A DNA stretch of 64,000 nucleotides from Klenkia taihuensis (GTDB taxonomy: Bacteria > Actinomycetota > Actinomycetes > Mycobacteriales > Geodermatophilaceae): NCBI RefSeq assembly GCF_900112525.1, contig NZ_FOMD01000004.1, forward strand, positions 248,001 through 312,000, in the 5' to 3' direction. Of this stretch, positions 1 through 8,322 are shown in pieces. The notes below the pieces were generated by a model. It saw only the letters and a list, made by a program, of their open reading frames with translations. It was not told where the DNA came from and did not search any database. Every line of letters starts with the position of its first letter. Positions within the stretch are counted from its first letter, which is position 1. Both the position numbers and the translations under genes were made by a program.

Positions 1-1
1 C

Positions 2-988
2 TACGGCCTGGTCGAGGCAGCGGCGAACGGCTGGTCGGCGGTCGGCTCGTGGGGCCCGATCGCGGCCGGCGTCGTCGTGCTGGTCGGCTGGGTGCTGCTC
101 GAGCTGCGCCGCCGGGCGCCGATGCTGGACCTGCGGCTGTTCCGCACCAGCCGCTTCACCGGCATCATGCTGGGCTCGCTGCTGCTCAACCTGGCCGCGT
201 TCGCCAGCAGCCTGTACCTCTCGTTGTGGCTGCAGTCGATCCTCGGTCTGAGCCCGCTGCAGGCGGGCCTGGTCTTCATCCCGCTGTCGCTGGTCAGCTT
301 CGTGACCGCGGCCGTGGTCGGGAAGACGCTCACGGACCGCTCGCCCCGCGTCGTGCTCGGCGTCGGGCTTGCCCTGGTCGGCGCGGGGAGCCTGCTCATG
401 GCCCGGGTGGACGGCGGTGCGAGCTGGGGCATCCTCGTGCCGGGCCTGGCGGTGCTCGGCCTGGGGGTCGGCATCTGCAACCCGGTGGTCACCTCCGCGG
501 CGCTGTCCTCGGTGCCCCGGGAGCGCAGCGGGATGGCCTCCGGTGCGGTGAACACCTTCCGCCAGCTCGGGTTCGCCGTCGGCGTCGCCGTCCTGGGGTC
601 GGTGTTCGCGGCCGGCACCACCCGCGCGCTGACCGACGGCGGCGCGCCCGACCCGGCCGCCACCGAGGCCGCGCTGTCCGGCGGCCAGGCCCAGGCCGTC
701 ATCGCGCAGGCGCCCGTTGAGGCGCGCGGCGGCCTCACCCAGCTGCTGTCCGCCGCCTACGCCGACGGGCTGCGGGACGTCCTGCTGGTGTCGGGGGCGG
801 CCGGGCTGGTGGGTGCGATCCTGGTCGTGCTGCTGGTCCGCGGCCCGGTGCCGCAGACCGACGGCCCGGCCGAGGAGCAGGACGGCGGCGGCCGGCACGA
901 GGCGGGCGGCGAGCACGACGGGGGCCGCCACGAGGCGCCGCACACCCCCGACCACCTCCGGGAGGGCGACGCCGAACCGGTCCGCTGA
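2..988 (+). CDS. MFS multidrug exporter, DHA2-like (5' truncated)
   Basis: This is the C-terminal part (328 residues) of a major facilitator superfamily drug exporter; the start lies before the window. The frame is open from base 2. Several hydrophobic helices are visible, including the stretch around LVFIPLSLVSFVTAAVVG and the helix near the end before RGPVPQTDG. The sequence PRERSGMASGAVNTFRQLG matches the conserved loop of 14-helix EmrB/QacA-type (DHA2) transporters, which expel cations or drugs by proton antiport. The last 50 residues are hydrophilic and rich in His, Glu and Gly, an unusual tail that might bind metal (inference). Substrate cannot be read from the sequence. Confidence 0.85.
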   Translation, partial: YGLVEAAANGWSAVGSWGPIAAGVVVLVGWVLLELRRRAPMLDLRLFRTSRFTGIMLGSLLLNLAAFASSLYLSLWLQSILGLSPLQAGLVFIPLSLVSFVTAAVVGKTLTDRSPRVVLGVGLALVGAGSLLMARVDGGASWGILVPGLAVLGLGVGICNPVVTSAALSSVPRERSGMASGAVNTFRQLGFAVGVAVLGSVFAAGTTRALTDGGAPDPAATEAALSGGQAQAVIAQAPVEARGGLTQLLSAAYADGLRDVLLVSGAAGLVGAILVVLLVRGPVPQTDGPAEEQDGGGRHEAGGEHDGGRHEAPHTPDHLREGDAEPVR

Positions 989-1004
989 GCGGTCGAGGGG
1001 CAGG

Positions 1005-1718
1005 ATGGCGGCCGTGCGCGACGTCGTCCTGGTCCACGGTGCCTGGCACGGCGCCTGGTGCTGGCGGCGCGTGCTGCCCCTGCTCGCCGCCGGCGGGGCG
1101 CGGCCGGTGACCGTCTCGCTGACCGGCGTCGGGGAGAAGGCCCACCTGCTCGGCCCGCAGGTGCGGCTGCGCACCCACGTCGAGGACGTCGTCGCCGTCG
1201 TCCGGGCCGAGGAGTGCCACGACGCCGTGCTGGTCGGGCACAGCTACGGCGGCGTCCCCGTCACCGGCGCCGCCGACGTGCTGGGCGACGCGGTCGGACC
1301 GCTGGTCTACGTCGACGCCGTCGTCCCGGTGCCGGGGGAGTGCTGGTCCTCCCTCAGCCCGCCGGAGGTCCGGGCGTCCCGCCGGGAGCTGATCGCCGCG
1401 ACCGGTGCCCTGCCGCCACCTCCGGCGTCGGCGTTCGGGCTCGGCGGCGCCGACGCCGCCTGGGTGGACCGTCGCCAGACCGCGCACCCCGGCGGGGTCC
1501 ACGACGACCCGCTGGACTTCGACGGCGACCGGTGGGCCGCCCGCCGGCGCACCTACCTCGACTGCACCGACCCGCCGCTGGCCAGCATCGACCCCTCCCG
1601 GGCCCGGGTCCGGGGCCAGCAGGGGTGGGAGGTCGTCGAGCTGGCGACCGGGCACGACCCGATGGTCAGCGACCCGGCGGCGCTGGCCGAGCAGCTGCTC
1701 CGCGTCGCGGCGGGCTGA
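1005..1718 (+). CDS. alpha/beta hydrolase, esterase EstC/salicylate-esterase type
   Basis: A 237-residue alpha/beta hydrolase. The N-terminal VLVHGAWHGAWCW carries the HG oxyanion motif, and GHSYGG holds the nucleophile Ser80. The catalytic His is probably His217 in ATGHDPM near the C-terminus. This layout is that of the family containing plant salicylate and hydroxynitrile esterases and bacterial EstC; substrate unknown. The ATG at 1005 is chosen because GAGGGGCAGG lies just upstream and the family begins directly with the first beta strand. It starts 16 bases after the MFS gene and may be co-transcribed with it. Confidence 0.85.
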   Translation: MAAVRDVVLVHGAWHGAWCWRRVLPLLAAGGARPVTVSLTGVGEKAHLLGPQVRLRTHVEDVVAVVRAEECHDAVLVGHSYGGVPVTGAADVLGDAVGPLVYVDAVVPVPGECWSSLSPPEVRASRRELIAATGALPPPPASAFGLGGADAAWVDRRQTAHPGGVHDDPLDFDGDRWAARRRTYLDCTDPPLASIDPSRARVRGQQGWEVVELATGHDPMVSDPAALAEQLLRVAAG

Positions 1719-1740
1719 GCGCCGGTCCAGACTCGGCCGC

Positions 1741-2460
1741 ATGCCGGCCCCGTTCCCCACCGACTGGTCCCGCGCGCTGGTCGTCGCCGCGCACCCCGAC
1801 GACATCGAGTACGGCGTCGCCGCCGCGGTCGCGGTCTGGACCGCGGCCGGCAAGGAGGTGCACTACCTGCTGGCCACCCGGGGCGAGGCCGGGATCGCCG
1901 GGGTGCCGCCCGCCGAGGCCGGTCCGCTGCGGGAGCAGGAGGAGCGCCGGTCGGCAGCCGTCGTCGGGGTCCCCGAGGTCGAGTTCCTCGACCACCGCGA
2001 CGGCACCCTGGTCGAGGGCCCGGCGCTGCGGGCGGACCTGGCGGCGGCGATCCGGCGGCACCGGCCGGAACTGGTGGTCACCCTGCACGGCGGGGACACC
2101 TGGACGACGCCGGAGGTCACCCCGGCGGCGTGGAACTCCGCCGACCACCGGGCGCTGTCCCGCTCGGTGCTCGACGCGGTGGCCGACGCCGGCAACGAGT
2201 GGATCTTCCCCGACCTGCCGGGCGAGCCCTGGTCGGGCACGCAGTACGTGGCGGTGCAGACGATCGGCGAGCCGCCGCACGTCGTCGACGTGGCCGACGG
2301 GGTCGAGGCGGCGGTGGCGTCGCTGACCGAGCACCGCCGCTACCTGGAGGTCCTCGACCCGGGCACCCCGGTCGAGGAGCAGGCCCGCCACCAGATCGAC
2401 CAGGCCACCCTCACCGAGGACGGCGGACGACGGGTGGGGTTCCGGCTGTTCTGGGGCTGA
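1741..2460 (+). CDS. PIG-L family deacetylase
   Basis: A 239-residue zinc-dependent N-acetylglucosaminyl deacetylase-like protein. The defining AHPDD motif is at residues 17-21; the His and the second Asp bind zinc in characterised members such as MshB. A further ADHRAL segment provides the distal His typical of the family. Actinobacterial relatives act in mycothiol synthesis or tailor glycoconjugates, but this protein could also be a mycothiol-conjugate amidase-like or lmbE-type enzyme. The ATG at 1741 is preceded by CAGACT and 7 bases, resembling the leaderless promoters seen elsewhere in the window. Confidence 0.85.
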   Translation: MPAPFPTDWSRALVVAAHPDDIEYGVAAAVAVWTAAGKEVHYLLATRGEAGIAGVPPAEAGPLREQEERRSAAVVGVPEVEFLDHRDGTLVEGPALRADLAAAIRRHRPELVVTLHGGDTWTTPEVTPAAWNSADHRALSRSVLDAVADAGNEWIFPDLPGEPWSGTQYVAVQTIGEPPHVVDVADGVEAAVASLTEHRRYLEVLDPGTPVEEQARHQIDQATLTEDGGRRVGFRLFWG

Positions 2461-2466
2461 CCCGCC

Positions 2467-3315
2467 TCAGGTCCCGGCCAGCTGGTCGCGCACCGACCGC
2501 GGCGCCCGGCCGAGCAGCTCGCCCAGCAGCGGGTCGGTGCCCGCGAACAGGCCCGCCGCGGCCGCCTCGTACATGCCGAGGGTGAAGCGGGCGACGAACT
2601 CCTGGCGACCGGCGGCCAGCTGGCCGGCCAGCCAGGCGTCGGGGCCCACCACCGCGAGCTCCACGGGCCGGCCGCCCACCTCGGCGGCCAGGGCGGCCAC
2701 GTCGGCGAAGGTCGGTGCCTCGGGTGCGGTGAGGGTGACCGGGCCGTCGAACCCTCCGTCGGAGAGCAGCACCGCAGCGGCGGCCTCCGCGGCGTCGTCC
2801 CGGGCGGTCCAGGAGACCGGGCCGTCGACCGGCACGCAGACCTGGCCGCTCTCCCGCCACGGCCCGGCGAGCCAGTCCAGGCTGTGCGCGTAGAAGCCGT
2901 TGCGCAGCGACGTCCACGGCAGCCCGGAGGCGGCGAGCAGCTGCTCGGTGCGGTGGTGCACCCGGGCAGGGGCGAACGGGGAGACCTCGGCGGCACCCTG
3001 GTGGCTGGTGTAGAGCACCCGGCCGACGCCTGCGGCGACCGCGGCGTCGACGGCCGCGGCGTGCAGCGCCACCGCGTCGGCGCCGGGGTCGTTGGAGGAG
3101 ACCAGCAGCAGCTGGTCGGCGCCGGCGAAGGTGGCCCGCATCGCGGCCGGGTCGTCGTAGCCGGCCTGCCGGACGCCCACGCCGCGGTCGGCGAACCGCT
3201 GCGCACGGGCCGGGTCACGGACCACGACGACGACGTCCTCCGCGGGGACCCGCTCGAGCAGGTGGTCGACGGTGGCGCCGTTCAGTGCGCCGGTCGCGCC
3301 GGTGACGGTGATCAT
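2467..3315 (-). CDS. NmrA-like NAD(P)-binding protein (SDR, atypical)
   Basis: A 282-residue atypical short-chain dehydrogenase of the NmrA/quinone oxidoreductase 2 group. [10 protein letters not shown] at the N-terminus is the Rossmann GxxGxxG nucleotide-binding loop, followed by [17 protein letters not shown], where the Arg suggests NADP(H). Members act as redox sensors or NADPH:quinone reductases. The ATG at 3315 has GAGGAGACACC just upstream. It is divergent from the TetR gene at 3395 and is therefore the likely target of that regulator, through the inverted repeat between them. Confidence 0.8.
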   Translation of the reverse strand: MITVTGATGALNGATVDHLLERVPAEDVVVVVRDPARAQRFADRGVGVRQAGYDDPAAMRATFAGADQLLLVSSNDPGADAVALHAAAVDAAVAAGVGRVLYTSHQGAAEVSPFAPARVHHRTEQLLAASGLPWTSLRNGFYAHSLDWLAGPWRESGQVCVPVDGPVSWTARDDAAEAAAAVLLSDGGFDGPVTLTAPEAPTFADVAALAAEVGGRPVELAVVGPDAWLAGQLAAGRQEFVARFTLGMYEAAAAGLFAGTDPLLGELLGRAPRSVRDQLAGT

Positions 3316-3328
3316 GGTGTCTCCTCAT

Positions 3329-3360
3329 AACGTCGATACCTCGATATTGGTATCGACGTT
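3329..3360. promoter_or_regulatory. perfect inverted repeat, probable TetR operator
   Basis: Two 12-bp arms, AACGTCGATACC (3329-3340) and GGTATCGACGTT (3349-3360), are exact reverse complements around an 8-base spacer. The element lies between the divergent NmrA-like gene (start 3315) and the TetR gene (start 3395), upstream of the latter's TATCGT -10 box at 3383-3388. Position and symmetry fit an operator for a dimeric TetR repressor controlling both genes. Binding itself is inferred. Confidence 0.75.
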
Positions 3361-3394
3361 AACACCCGACGCGGACCGGCGCTATCGTCGAGGC

Positions 3395-4117
3395 ATGACC
3401 GCCGGTACCCGACCCCGCGCCGACACCCGCGAGGCGATCGTCGCCGCCGCTGCGGACCTGCTCGGCTCCGCCGGTGCCGAGGCCGTCACCACCCGTGCGG
3501 TGGCCGACGCGGCCGGCGTGCAGGCCCCCGCCATCTACCGGCTCTTCGGCGACAAGGACGGCCTGCTGGAGGCGGTCGTCGAGCACGAACTGGCAGCGCA
3601 CGTCGCCGCCAAGGCCCGCGCCGTGCGCGACGCCGACGACGGGGACCTGGACCCGGTCGAGGACCTGCGCGCCGGGTGGCGCAGCCAGGTGGGGTTCGGC
3701 CTGGCGCACCCCGCCGTGTTCGCGCTGCTCAGCGACCCCGTGCGCGCGCCGCGGTCGGCGGCGGCCCGGGCCGGCCGGGCGGTCCTCGCCGAGCGGGTGC
3801 ACCGGGTCGCCCGGGCCGGGCGGCTGCGGGTGGCCGAGCGGCACGCCGCCGAGCTCGTGCACGCCGCCGGCACCGGACTGGTGATGTCGTTGCTGGCCGT
3901 ACCGGTCGACGACCGCGACCTCGGCCTGGTCGACACGATGCTGGACGCCGTGCTGGGCGTCGTCCTGGTCGAGGCACCGGTGGGCCGCGGCGACGCAGGC
4001 GTGGTGCCGGCCGCCACGCTGCTCCGCGCCCGGGCCGGCGACCTCGCCGTCCTGACCGCGGCGGAGCGGTCGTTGCTCGTGGAGTGGCTCGACCGGGTGG
4101 CCGCCGACCGGTCGTGA
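3395..4117 (+). CDS. TetR/AcrR family transcriptional regulator
   Basis: A 240-residue repressor. The N-terminal helix-turn-helix domain (about residues 10-58) contains [19 protein letters not shown] and [18 protein letters not shown], the standard TetR fold; the C-terminal ligand-binding half is divergent and its ligand cannot be predicted. The ATG at 3395 lies 6 bases after TATCGT, so the message is probably leaderless. The perfect 12-bp inverted repeat upstream is the likely binding site, implying autoregulation and control of the divergent NmrA-like gene. The stop codon lies in the first copy of a 27-bp tandem duplication. Confidence 0.88.
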   Translation: MTAGTRPRADTREAIVAAAADLLGSAGAEAVTTRAVADAAGVQAPAIYRLFGDKDGLLEAVVEHELAAHVAAKARAVRDADDGDLDPVEDLRAGWRSQVGFGLAHPAVFALLSDPVRAPRSAAARAGRAVLAERVHRVARAGRLRVAERHAAELVHAAGTGLVMSLLAVPVDDRDLGLVDTMLDAVLGVVLVEAPVGRGDAGVVPAATLLRARAGDLAVLTAAERSLLVEWLDRVAADRS

Positions 4118-4157
4118 CGGTCAAGCCGTCCCGACCGGTCGTGACGGTCAAGCCGTC
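4104..4157. repeat. 27-bp perfect tandem duplication
   Basis: The 27 bases at 4104-4130 (beginning CCGACCGGTCGTGACGG) are repeated exactly at 4131-4157. Copy one contains the TetR stop codon; copy two contains the stop and last codons of the convergent cutC gene, stop complement at 4148-4150. The duplication therefore lies exactly at the convergent gene junction. Confidence 0.95.
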
Positions 4158-4909
4158 GGCGCGGTGAGCGCCGCGACCACGGCGGCGACCTCCTCGGTCG
4201 AGGTGAGGGTGCGCGTGCCGTCGTCGTAGGAGACCGCCGTCGGGCTGCGGTGCCCGAGGGAGCGCACGGTGCGGGCCGCCCGCAGGTGGACGGCGGGCAC
4301 CCCGGTGGCCCCGACCAGCTCGGCGACGTTCTCGGCCCTGACGCCGCCACCGGCCATGACCTCGATCCGGCCGGCCGCCTGCTCGACCAGTGCGCGCAGC
4401 GCCGCCGTCCCCTCGTGGGCGGTGGCCGCGCCGCCGGAGGTGAGCACCCGGGTGACGCCGGCCTCGACGAGGTCCTCGAGCGCGGCCGGCTGGTCGGCAA
4501 CGGTGTCGAAGGCCCGGTGGAAGGTGACCGGGGCGGACCCGGCAGCGCGCACGACGGCGTCCAGGGCTGCCCGGTCGACCCGGCCCCGCGGGTTCAGCGG
4601 ACCGACGGCGACCCCCGCGACCGGGACGATGCGGCGGGCCGCGGCGACGTCGGCGCACACCACCTCCAGCTCCACCGGGGAGTGCACGAAGTCGCCGCCG
4701 CGCGGGCGGACCAGCACGGTCACGGCCAGCGCGGGCGCCCGCTGCGCCAGCGCGGCGAGGGTGCCCGCGCTGGGGGTCACCCCGCCCTCGCCGAGGGCGG
4801 CGCAGAGCTCCACCCGGTCGGCGCCGACGGCCGAGGCGGCGAGGGCGCCTTCGACGTCGTCCACGCAGATCTCGACGGCGGCTCGGCGGGTGCGGGACGT
4901 GGCGGGCAT
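4148..4909 (-). CDS. cutC: CutC-family protein
   Basis: A 253-residue TIM-barrel protein of the CutC family. The start VEICVDDVEGALAASAVGAD and the segments LCAALGEGGVTPS, VRPRGGDFVHS and TFHRAFD are family signatures. CutC was first linked to copper homeostasis in E. coli, but that role is disputed and the enzymatic activity is unknown. The start is placed at the ATG complement of 4907-4909, which has GGGAGG upstream; longer readings would run back into the RNase P RNA gene. The 3' end lies in the 27-bp tandem duplication. Confidence 0.85.
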   Translation of the reverse strand: MPATSRTRRAAVEICVDDVEGALAASAVGADRVELCAALGEGGVTPSAGTLAALAQRAPALAVTVLVRPRGGDFVHSPVELEVVCADVAAARRIVPVAGVAVGPLNPRGRVDRAALDAVVRAAGSAPVTFHRAFDTVADQPAALEDLVEAGVTRVLTSGGAATAHEGTAALRALVEQAAGRIEVMAGGGVRAENVAELVGATGVPAVHLRAARTVRSLGHRSPTAVSYDDGTRTLTSTEEVAAVVAALTAPTA

Positions 4910-4954
4910 GCGGTGATCCTCCCGGTGCGGACCCGGCGTCCCGCGCCGGGGCGG

Positions 4955-4960
4955 TAGGGT
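4955..4960 (+). promoter_or_regulatory. -10 box of rnpB
   Basis: TAGGGT sits 8 bases before the first base of the RNase P RNA P1 helix, the distance expected between an actinobacterial housekeeping -10 element and the transcription start. The same TAGGGT sequence precedes several protein genes in the window. Confidence 0.6.
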
Positions 4961-4968
4961 GCCGGGCA

Positions 4969-5381
4969 CGACGGACGAGTCGGCTGGGCGGTCGCGTCGG
5001 CGGGGGAGACCCCGTCGCCGAGGAACGTCCGGGCTCCACAGGGCAGGGTGGTCGCCAACAGCGACCCGGGGTGACCCGCGGGACAGTGCCACAGAGAACA
5101 GACCGCCAGTGCTCGCACTGGTAAGGGTGAAACGGTGGTGCAAGAGACCACCAGCGCACCGGGTGACCGGTGCGGCTCGGTAAACCCCACCCGGAGCAAG
5201 GTCAGGAAGGGCCCCCGGTTCGCCGGGGACCCGCGGAGGCGTTCGAGGGCTGCCCGCCCGAGTCTCCGGGTAGACCGCTCGAGCCTGCCGGCAACGGCAG
5301 GCCTAGATGGATGACCGCCCACCGGGACCGCCGCGAGGCGCCCGGGGACAGAACCCGGCGTACAGGCCGACTCGTCCGTCG
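4969..5381 (+). ncRNA. rnpB: RNase P RNA, bacterial class A
   Basis: The catalytic RNA of RNase P, which removes 5' leaders from tRNA precursors. The ends pair as helix P1: 4969-4984 (CGACGGACGAGTCGGC) is the exact reverse complement of 5366-5381. Between them are the conserved core blocks GAGGAACGTCCGGGCTCC, CACAGAGAACAGACCGCC, GTAAGGGTGAAACGGTG, CAAGAGACCACCAGC, AGATGGATGACCGCC and GGACAGAACCCGGCGTACAG in the correct order. The length of about 413 bases fits actinobacterial RNase P RNAs. Ends are set from the P1 helix and could differ by a few bases. Confidence 0.97.
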
Positions 5382-5406
5382 CCCGCACCTGGGGCACCGT
5401 GGGGCC

Positions 5407-5637
5407 ATGCAGACCTACGGCACCGGCCGGGAGACCACCCCCGTCGTCGTCCCCGGCCCCGACGGCGACCTCACCGGGGAGCAGCTGACCGGACCGGTGC
5501 ACGCCGTCCCCGAGGGGGCAGCGGACCTCGAGCTGGTCACGTCGCTGTGCAACCACGGGGTCCGCGCGGTGGCCGGCGCCGCCTTCGACCCGGCCGCCGA
5601 CGACGCCTGCCCGGTGTGCGCCGAGCGGGCCCGGTGA
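5407..5637 (+). CDS. small hypothetical protein with C-terminal CPVC
   Basis: A 76-residue protein starting at ATG 5407, 25 bases after rnpB, ending in ADDACPVCAERAR. The CxxC pair might bind zinc, but a third Cys (in SLCNHGVRAV) is the only other likely ligand. No family is recognised. Its stop overlaps the GTG start of the following SDR gene by a GTGA tetranucleotide, so the two are translationally coupled. It may share the rnpB transcript or a promoter inside it. Confidence 0.6.
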   Translation: MQTYGTGRETTPVVVPGPDGDLTGEQLTGPVHAVPEGAADLELVTSLCNHGVRAVAGAAFDPAADDACPVCAERAR

Positions 5638-6320
5638 GCGACGCGCCCCGCGCCCTGGTCCTGGGCGCCTCGCGCACCCTGGGCCTCGGGCTCGTCCGCG
5701 AGCTGGCCGCCCACGGCTGGCAGGTGACCGGGACCGCCCGCGGCGAGCAGCGCACCCCGCTGCACGACCTCGCCGACGCCGACGGCCGGGTCACCGTCGA
5801 CCGGGTCGACATCACCGTCCCCGACGAGCTCGTGGCCCTGCGCGAGCGCCTGGCCGACCGGTCCTGGGACCTGCTGCTGGTGAACGCCGGCGTCACCGGC
5901 GCCGACGAACCGGTCGGCGACGTGGACGCCGCGGAGTTCGCCCGCGTACTGGTGACCAACGCCTGGGCGCCGCTGCAGGCCGTCGAACTGCTCGACGGCC
6001 TGGTCGCACCCGGCGGCACCGTCGCGGTGATGTCCTCGCGGCAGGGCAGCATCGGCCTGAACACCCGCGGCGGCCACGAGGTCTACCGGGCCAGCAAGTC
6101 CGCGCTGAACCAGCTGATGCGCAGCTACGCCGTCAGGGCGCCGTCGGACCGCACCCTGCTGTGCCTGCACCCCGGCTGGGTGCAGACCGAGCTCGGCGGT
6201 TCCGGCGCGCCGCTGACCGTCGAGCAGAGCGTCGCCGGGCTGGTGCGCACCATCGAGGCGCACCGCGGCGAGCCGGGCCTGCAGTTCCGCGACCACGAGG
6301 ACGCCGTCGTCCCGTGGTGA
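5634..6320 (+). CDS. short-chain dehydrogenase/reductase (SDR)
   Basis: A 228-residue classical-type SDR. The cofactor motif GASRTLGLG is at the N-terminus, VNAGVTG matches the NAG motif, MSSRQGSIG supplies the catalytic Ser, and VYRASKSAL is the YxxxK active site. The C-terminal HPGWVQTELGG is also standard. It resembles the C-factor/YciK-like reductases; substrate unknown. The GTG start overlaps the upstream stop codon (GTGA), indicating coupling. Confidence 0.85.
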   Translation: MSDAPRALVLGASRTLGLGLVRELAAHGWQVTGTARGEQRTPLHDLADADGRVTVDRVDITVPDELVALRERLADRSWDLLLVNAGVTGADEPVGDVDAAEFARVLVTNAWAPLQAVELLDGLVAPGGTVAVMSSRQGSIGLNTRGGHEVYRASKSALNQLMRSYAVRAPSDRTLLCLHPGWVQTELGGSGAPLTVEQSVAGLVRTIEAHRGEPGLQFRDHEDAVVPW

Positions 6321-6351
6321 GCGACGCGCCGGGGCCGGTGGATGCCCGGTG

Positions 6352-6756
6352 TCAGTCGGCGGTCAGCGGCTCGCCGCGGTAGGTCCCGAAGGACCAGTGG
6401 TTGCCCTCGGGGTCCTGCAGCCGGCACTCCCGGCCGTGCCCGGACTCCGCCGGCTCGTCCAGGCCGGTGGCCCCGGCGGCCAGGGCCCGGGCCCAGAGCG
6501 CATCGGGGTCGTCGCAGACCACGTAGGCGCCGAAGGTCCCCGGGCGCAGTGGCCAGCGGTCGCCGTCGGAGGGGCGGGCCGAGCCCAGCATCACGCCGCC
6601 GCCGGCGGGCCAGGACAGCTGTGCGTGGAGCACGACGTCGCCGTCGGTGAAGACGGCCGCTTCCCGGAAGCCGAAGGCGTCGACGAGGAAGCGGATGAGC
6701 GCCGGCGCGTCGGTGGCGCGCACGGTGGGCCAGACCTGGGGTGCCGGGGTCGTCAC
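6352..6756 (-). CDS. VOC-superfamily (glyoxalase-like) protein
   Basis: A 134-residue vicinal-oxygen-chelate fold protein. The opening APALIRFLVDAFGFREA and the closing ECRLQDPEGNHWSFGTY are the hallmark beta-alpha-beta-beta-beta pieces of glyoxalase/bleomycin-resistance proteins. Function within the superfamily (glyoxalase, dioxygenase, antibiotic binding) cannot be told. The GTG start at 6756 is preceded on its strand by CAGGAT and 6 bases, consistent with leaderless transcription. Confidence 0.8.
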   Translation of the reverse strand: MTTPAPQVWPTVRATDAPALIRFLVDAFGFREAAVFTDGDVVLHAQLSWPAGGGVMLGSARPSDGDRWPLRPGTFGAYVVCDDPDALWARALAAGATGLDEPAESGHGRECRLQDPEGNHWSFGTYRGEPLTAD

Positions 6757-6778
6757 GCCCCCATCCTGGCCCGGCGGG

Positions 6779-6985
6779 TCAGCGGCGGGGAAGGCCCGCG
6801 CAGCAGTCGGTGACGATGGCGGCGAAGGTGCGGGTGTCGACCTCGTCGTCCACGGTCACGCGGACGATGTCGGTCACCTGCTGGGCCGAGGTGGCGTGCG
6901 CGGCGGCGACGCGGGCGGCGGCGACGAGGTGGAGCTGGCGGACGCGGGCGGCCTGGTCGCCGTCGACCGGGGAGAGGAGAGGCAT
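6779..6985 (-). CDS. small hypothetical protein
   Basis: A 68-residue reading frame with an ATG start, containing HLVAAARVAAAHATSAQQVTDI and two adjacent Cys near the C-terminus (VTDCCAG). It fills the gap between the VOC gene and the Tad locus. The composition is protein-like, but no ribosome binding site at proper distance and no family is recognised. It might not be expressed. Confidence 0.4.
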   Translation of the reverse strand: MPLLSPVDGDQAARVRQLHLVAAARVAAAHATSAQQVTDIVRVTVDDEVDTRTFAAIVTDCCAGLPRR

Positions 6986-7142
6986 GCCTCGACCATGGCA
7001 GGGGCCCCCGTGTGCGCGACAGCATGCCGCGCCACCGATCCGTCGTCACATGTGACGAAACCGGTCCCGGGCGCTCGGCACACCACCACGGCGGCGGCGC
7101 GACATCCCTGGTGAGGGAGCCGGCCCGTGGCACCCTGCCGCC

Positions 7143-7823
7143 GTGGACGCGCACGTGTGGCTGGGCCTGGGCGGGGCCCTGCTCGGGCTGCCGTTGGGCC
7201 ACGCCCTGAACGTCGCTGCCCAGCAGCTCGTCGCCCGCCGGCCCGACGCCGCGGAGCTGCTGCCCGGTGACCGGCTGGTGCGCCGCACCGCCGTCCGGCC
7301 GCCCTGGGTCGAGCTGGGCACCGCCGCCCTGCTCGCGGTCGTCGCCGTCCGGGTCGGGCCCTCGCCGCTGCTGCCCGCCTGGCTCTGGCTGGCCGGGTGG
7401 GCGGTGCTGCTGACCGTGGTGGACCTGCAGCACAAGCTCCTGCCGAACCGGGCGCTGCTCCCCGCGACGGCGGGCTCGGCGGTGCTGCTGACCGGGGCCG
7501 CGGTGGTCACGGGGGACTGGCCGGCCCTGCTGCGCGCGGTGCTCTCCGCCGTGGCCCTCGGCGTCGTCCTCTACCTGATGGCGCTCGTGACGCCGAACGG
7601 GCTGGGTCTGGGCGACGTCAAGCTCGGGCCCCTGCTGGGCCTGCACCTGGGGTGGCTCGGGGTGGCCGCGGTGTTCCTCGGGGTGTTCCTCGGCTTCGTC
7701 GTGCAGGCCGTGCTCGCCCTCCTGCTGCTGGCCGCCCGCCGCGTCACCACCGACACGCAGCTGCCGTTCGGGCCCGCCCTGCTCGCCGGGACCCTGGTCG
7801 CCGGTCTGCTGACGCTGGGCTGA
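7143..7823 (+). CDS. prepilin peptidase (A24 family), methylase domain absent
   Basis: A 226-residue polytopic membrane aspartic protease that would cleave the leader of the Flp and TadE-type prepilins encoded just downstream. The two catalytic Asp are Asp94 (VVDLQHKLLPN) and Asp158 in GLGDVKL, both typical of the GxGDxK-type A24 peptidases. The cysteine-rich N-methyltransferase domain of the longer PilD enzymes is missing, as is usual for Tad-system TadV/CpaA peptidases. Start GTG 7143 follows CACCCT by 6 bases, a possible leaderless promoter. Confidence 0.85.
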   Translation: MDAHVWLGLGGALLGLPLGHALNVAAQQLVARRPDAAELLPGDRLVRRTAVRPPWVELGTAALLAVVAVRVGPSPLLPAWLWLAGWAVLLTVVDLQHKLLPNRALLPATAGSAVLLTGAAVVTGDWPALLRAVLSAVALGVVLYLMALVTPNGLGLGDVKLGPLLGLHLGWLGVAAVFLGVFLGFVVQAVLALLLLAARRVTTDTQLPFGPALLAGTLVAGLLTLG

Positions 7824-8003
7824 CGCCGACCGGTTCCGGCACCGGCGCGGGACGAAACCCCAGCTCAGCGGTGGTTCACCCCTCGGGGGGAGACCCGGGG
7901 AACTCTGCTCCACCTCGGTTGCCCGCAACCCGATGTGCACCCTGCAGCCGCACCCAGGACCACCGTGGTCCGCCCGGGTGACGGCCACCCGGAGGAGCAC
8001 GAC

Positions 8004-8216
8004 ATGACCCACCTGTTCCAGACCCTCTTCGCCCTGACCGTCACCGCCGGCGACCGCATCGAGGCCCACCTGGCCGACCTCAGGGCCCGCGAGACCGGCG
8101 CCAGCGCCGTCGAGTACGCCCTGCTCGTCGGCGCGCTGGTCGCCGCGATCGCTGCCGGCCTGGCCGTCTTCGGGCCGAAGCTGCAGGCCGCCATCAGCGG
8201 CATCCGGGTCAACTGA
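8004..8216 (+). CDS. flp: Flp/Fap-type pilin
   Basis: A 70-residue prepilin. After a 32-residue charged leader comes GASAVEYALLVGALVAAI: cleavage is expected after Gly32, with Glu and Tyr at mature positions +5 and +6, the Flp signature, then a single hydrophobic helix. It would form the major subunit of the Tad pilus. The ATG at 8004 has GGAGGAG 6 bases upstream; a longer reading from 7935 lacks such a site. The 180 bases before it hold no gene and presumably its promoter; no riboswitch was recognised there. Confidence 0.88.
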   Translation: MTHLFQTLFALTVTAGDRIEAHLADLRARETGASAVEYALLVGALVAAIAAGLAVFGPKLQAAISGIRVN

Positions 8217-8322
8217 CCCGGCCGGTGTTCTCCGGTCCCGGCCGGCGGCGCACGCCGTCGCCGGCCGGCCCGGCCCACCGTCCCCACCTGATCCCCGTCC
8301 GATCCCCGAGAGGAGCAGTCCC

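Noticed and set aside
735-1853. 372-codon minus-strand frame opposite the MFS and hydrolase genes
   Set aside because: Low-complexity Arg/Pro/Gly product; the + strand encodes clear families with catalytic motifs.
4104-4157. CRISPR-like repeat
   Set aside because: Only two copies, directly abutting with no spacer, and partly coding.
4910-5143. Longer N-terminus of cutC reaching 5143
   Set aside because: It would lie inside rnpB on the opposite strand; the ATG at 4909 has a good ribosome site and matches the family start.
7824-8003. Cyclic di-GMP riboswitch before the Flp pilin gene
   Set aside because: The conserved GEMM core could not be found; only an ordinary leader with a ribosome site is seen.
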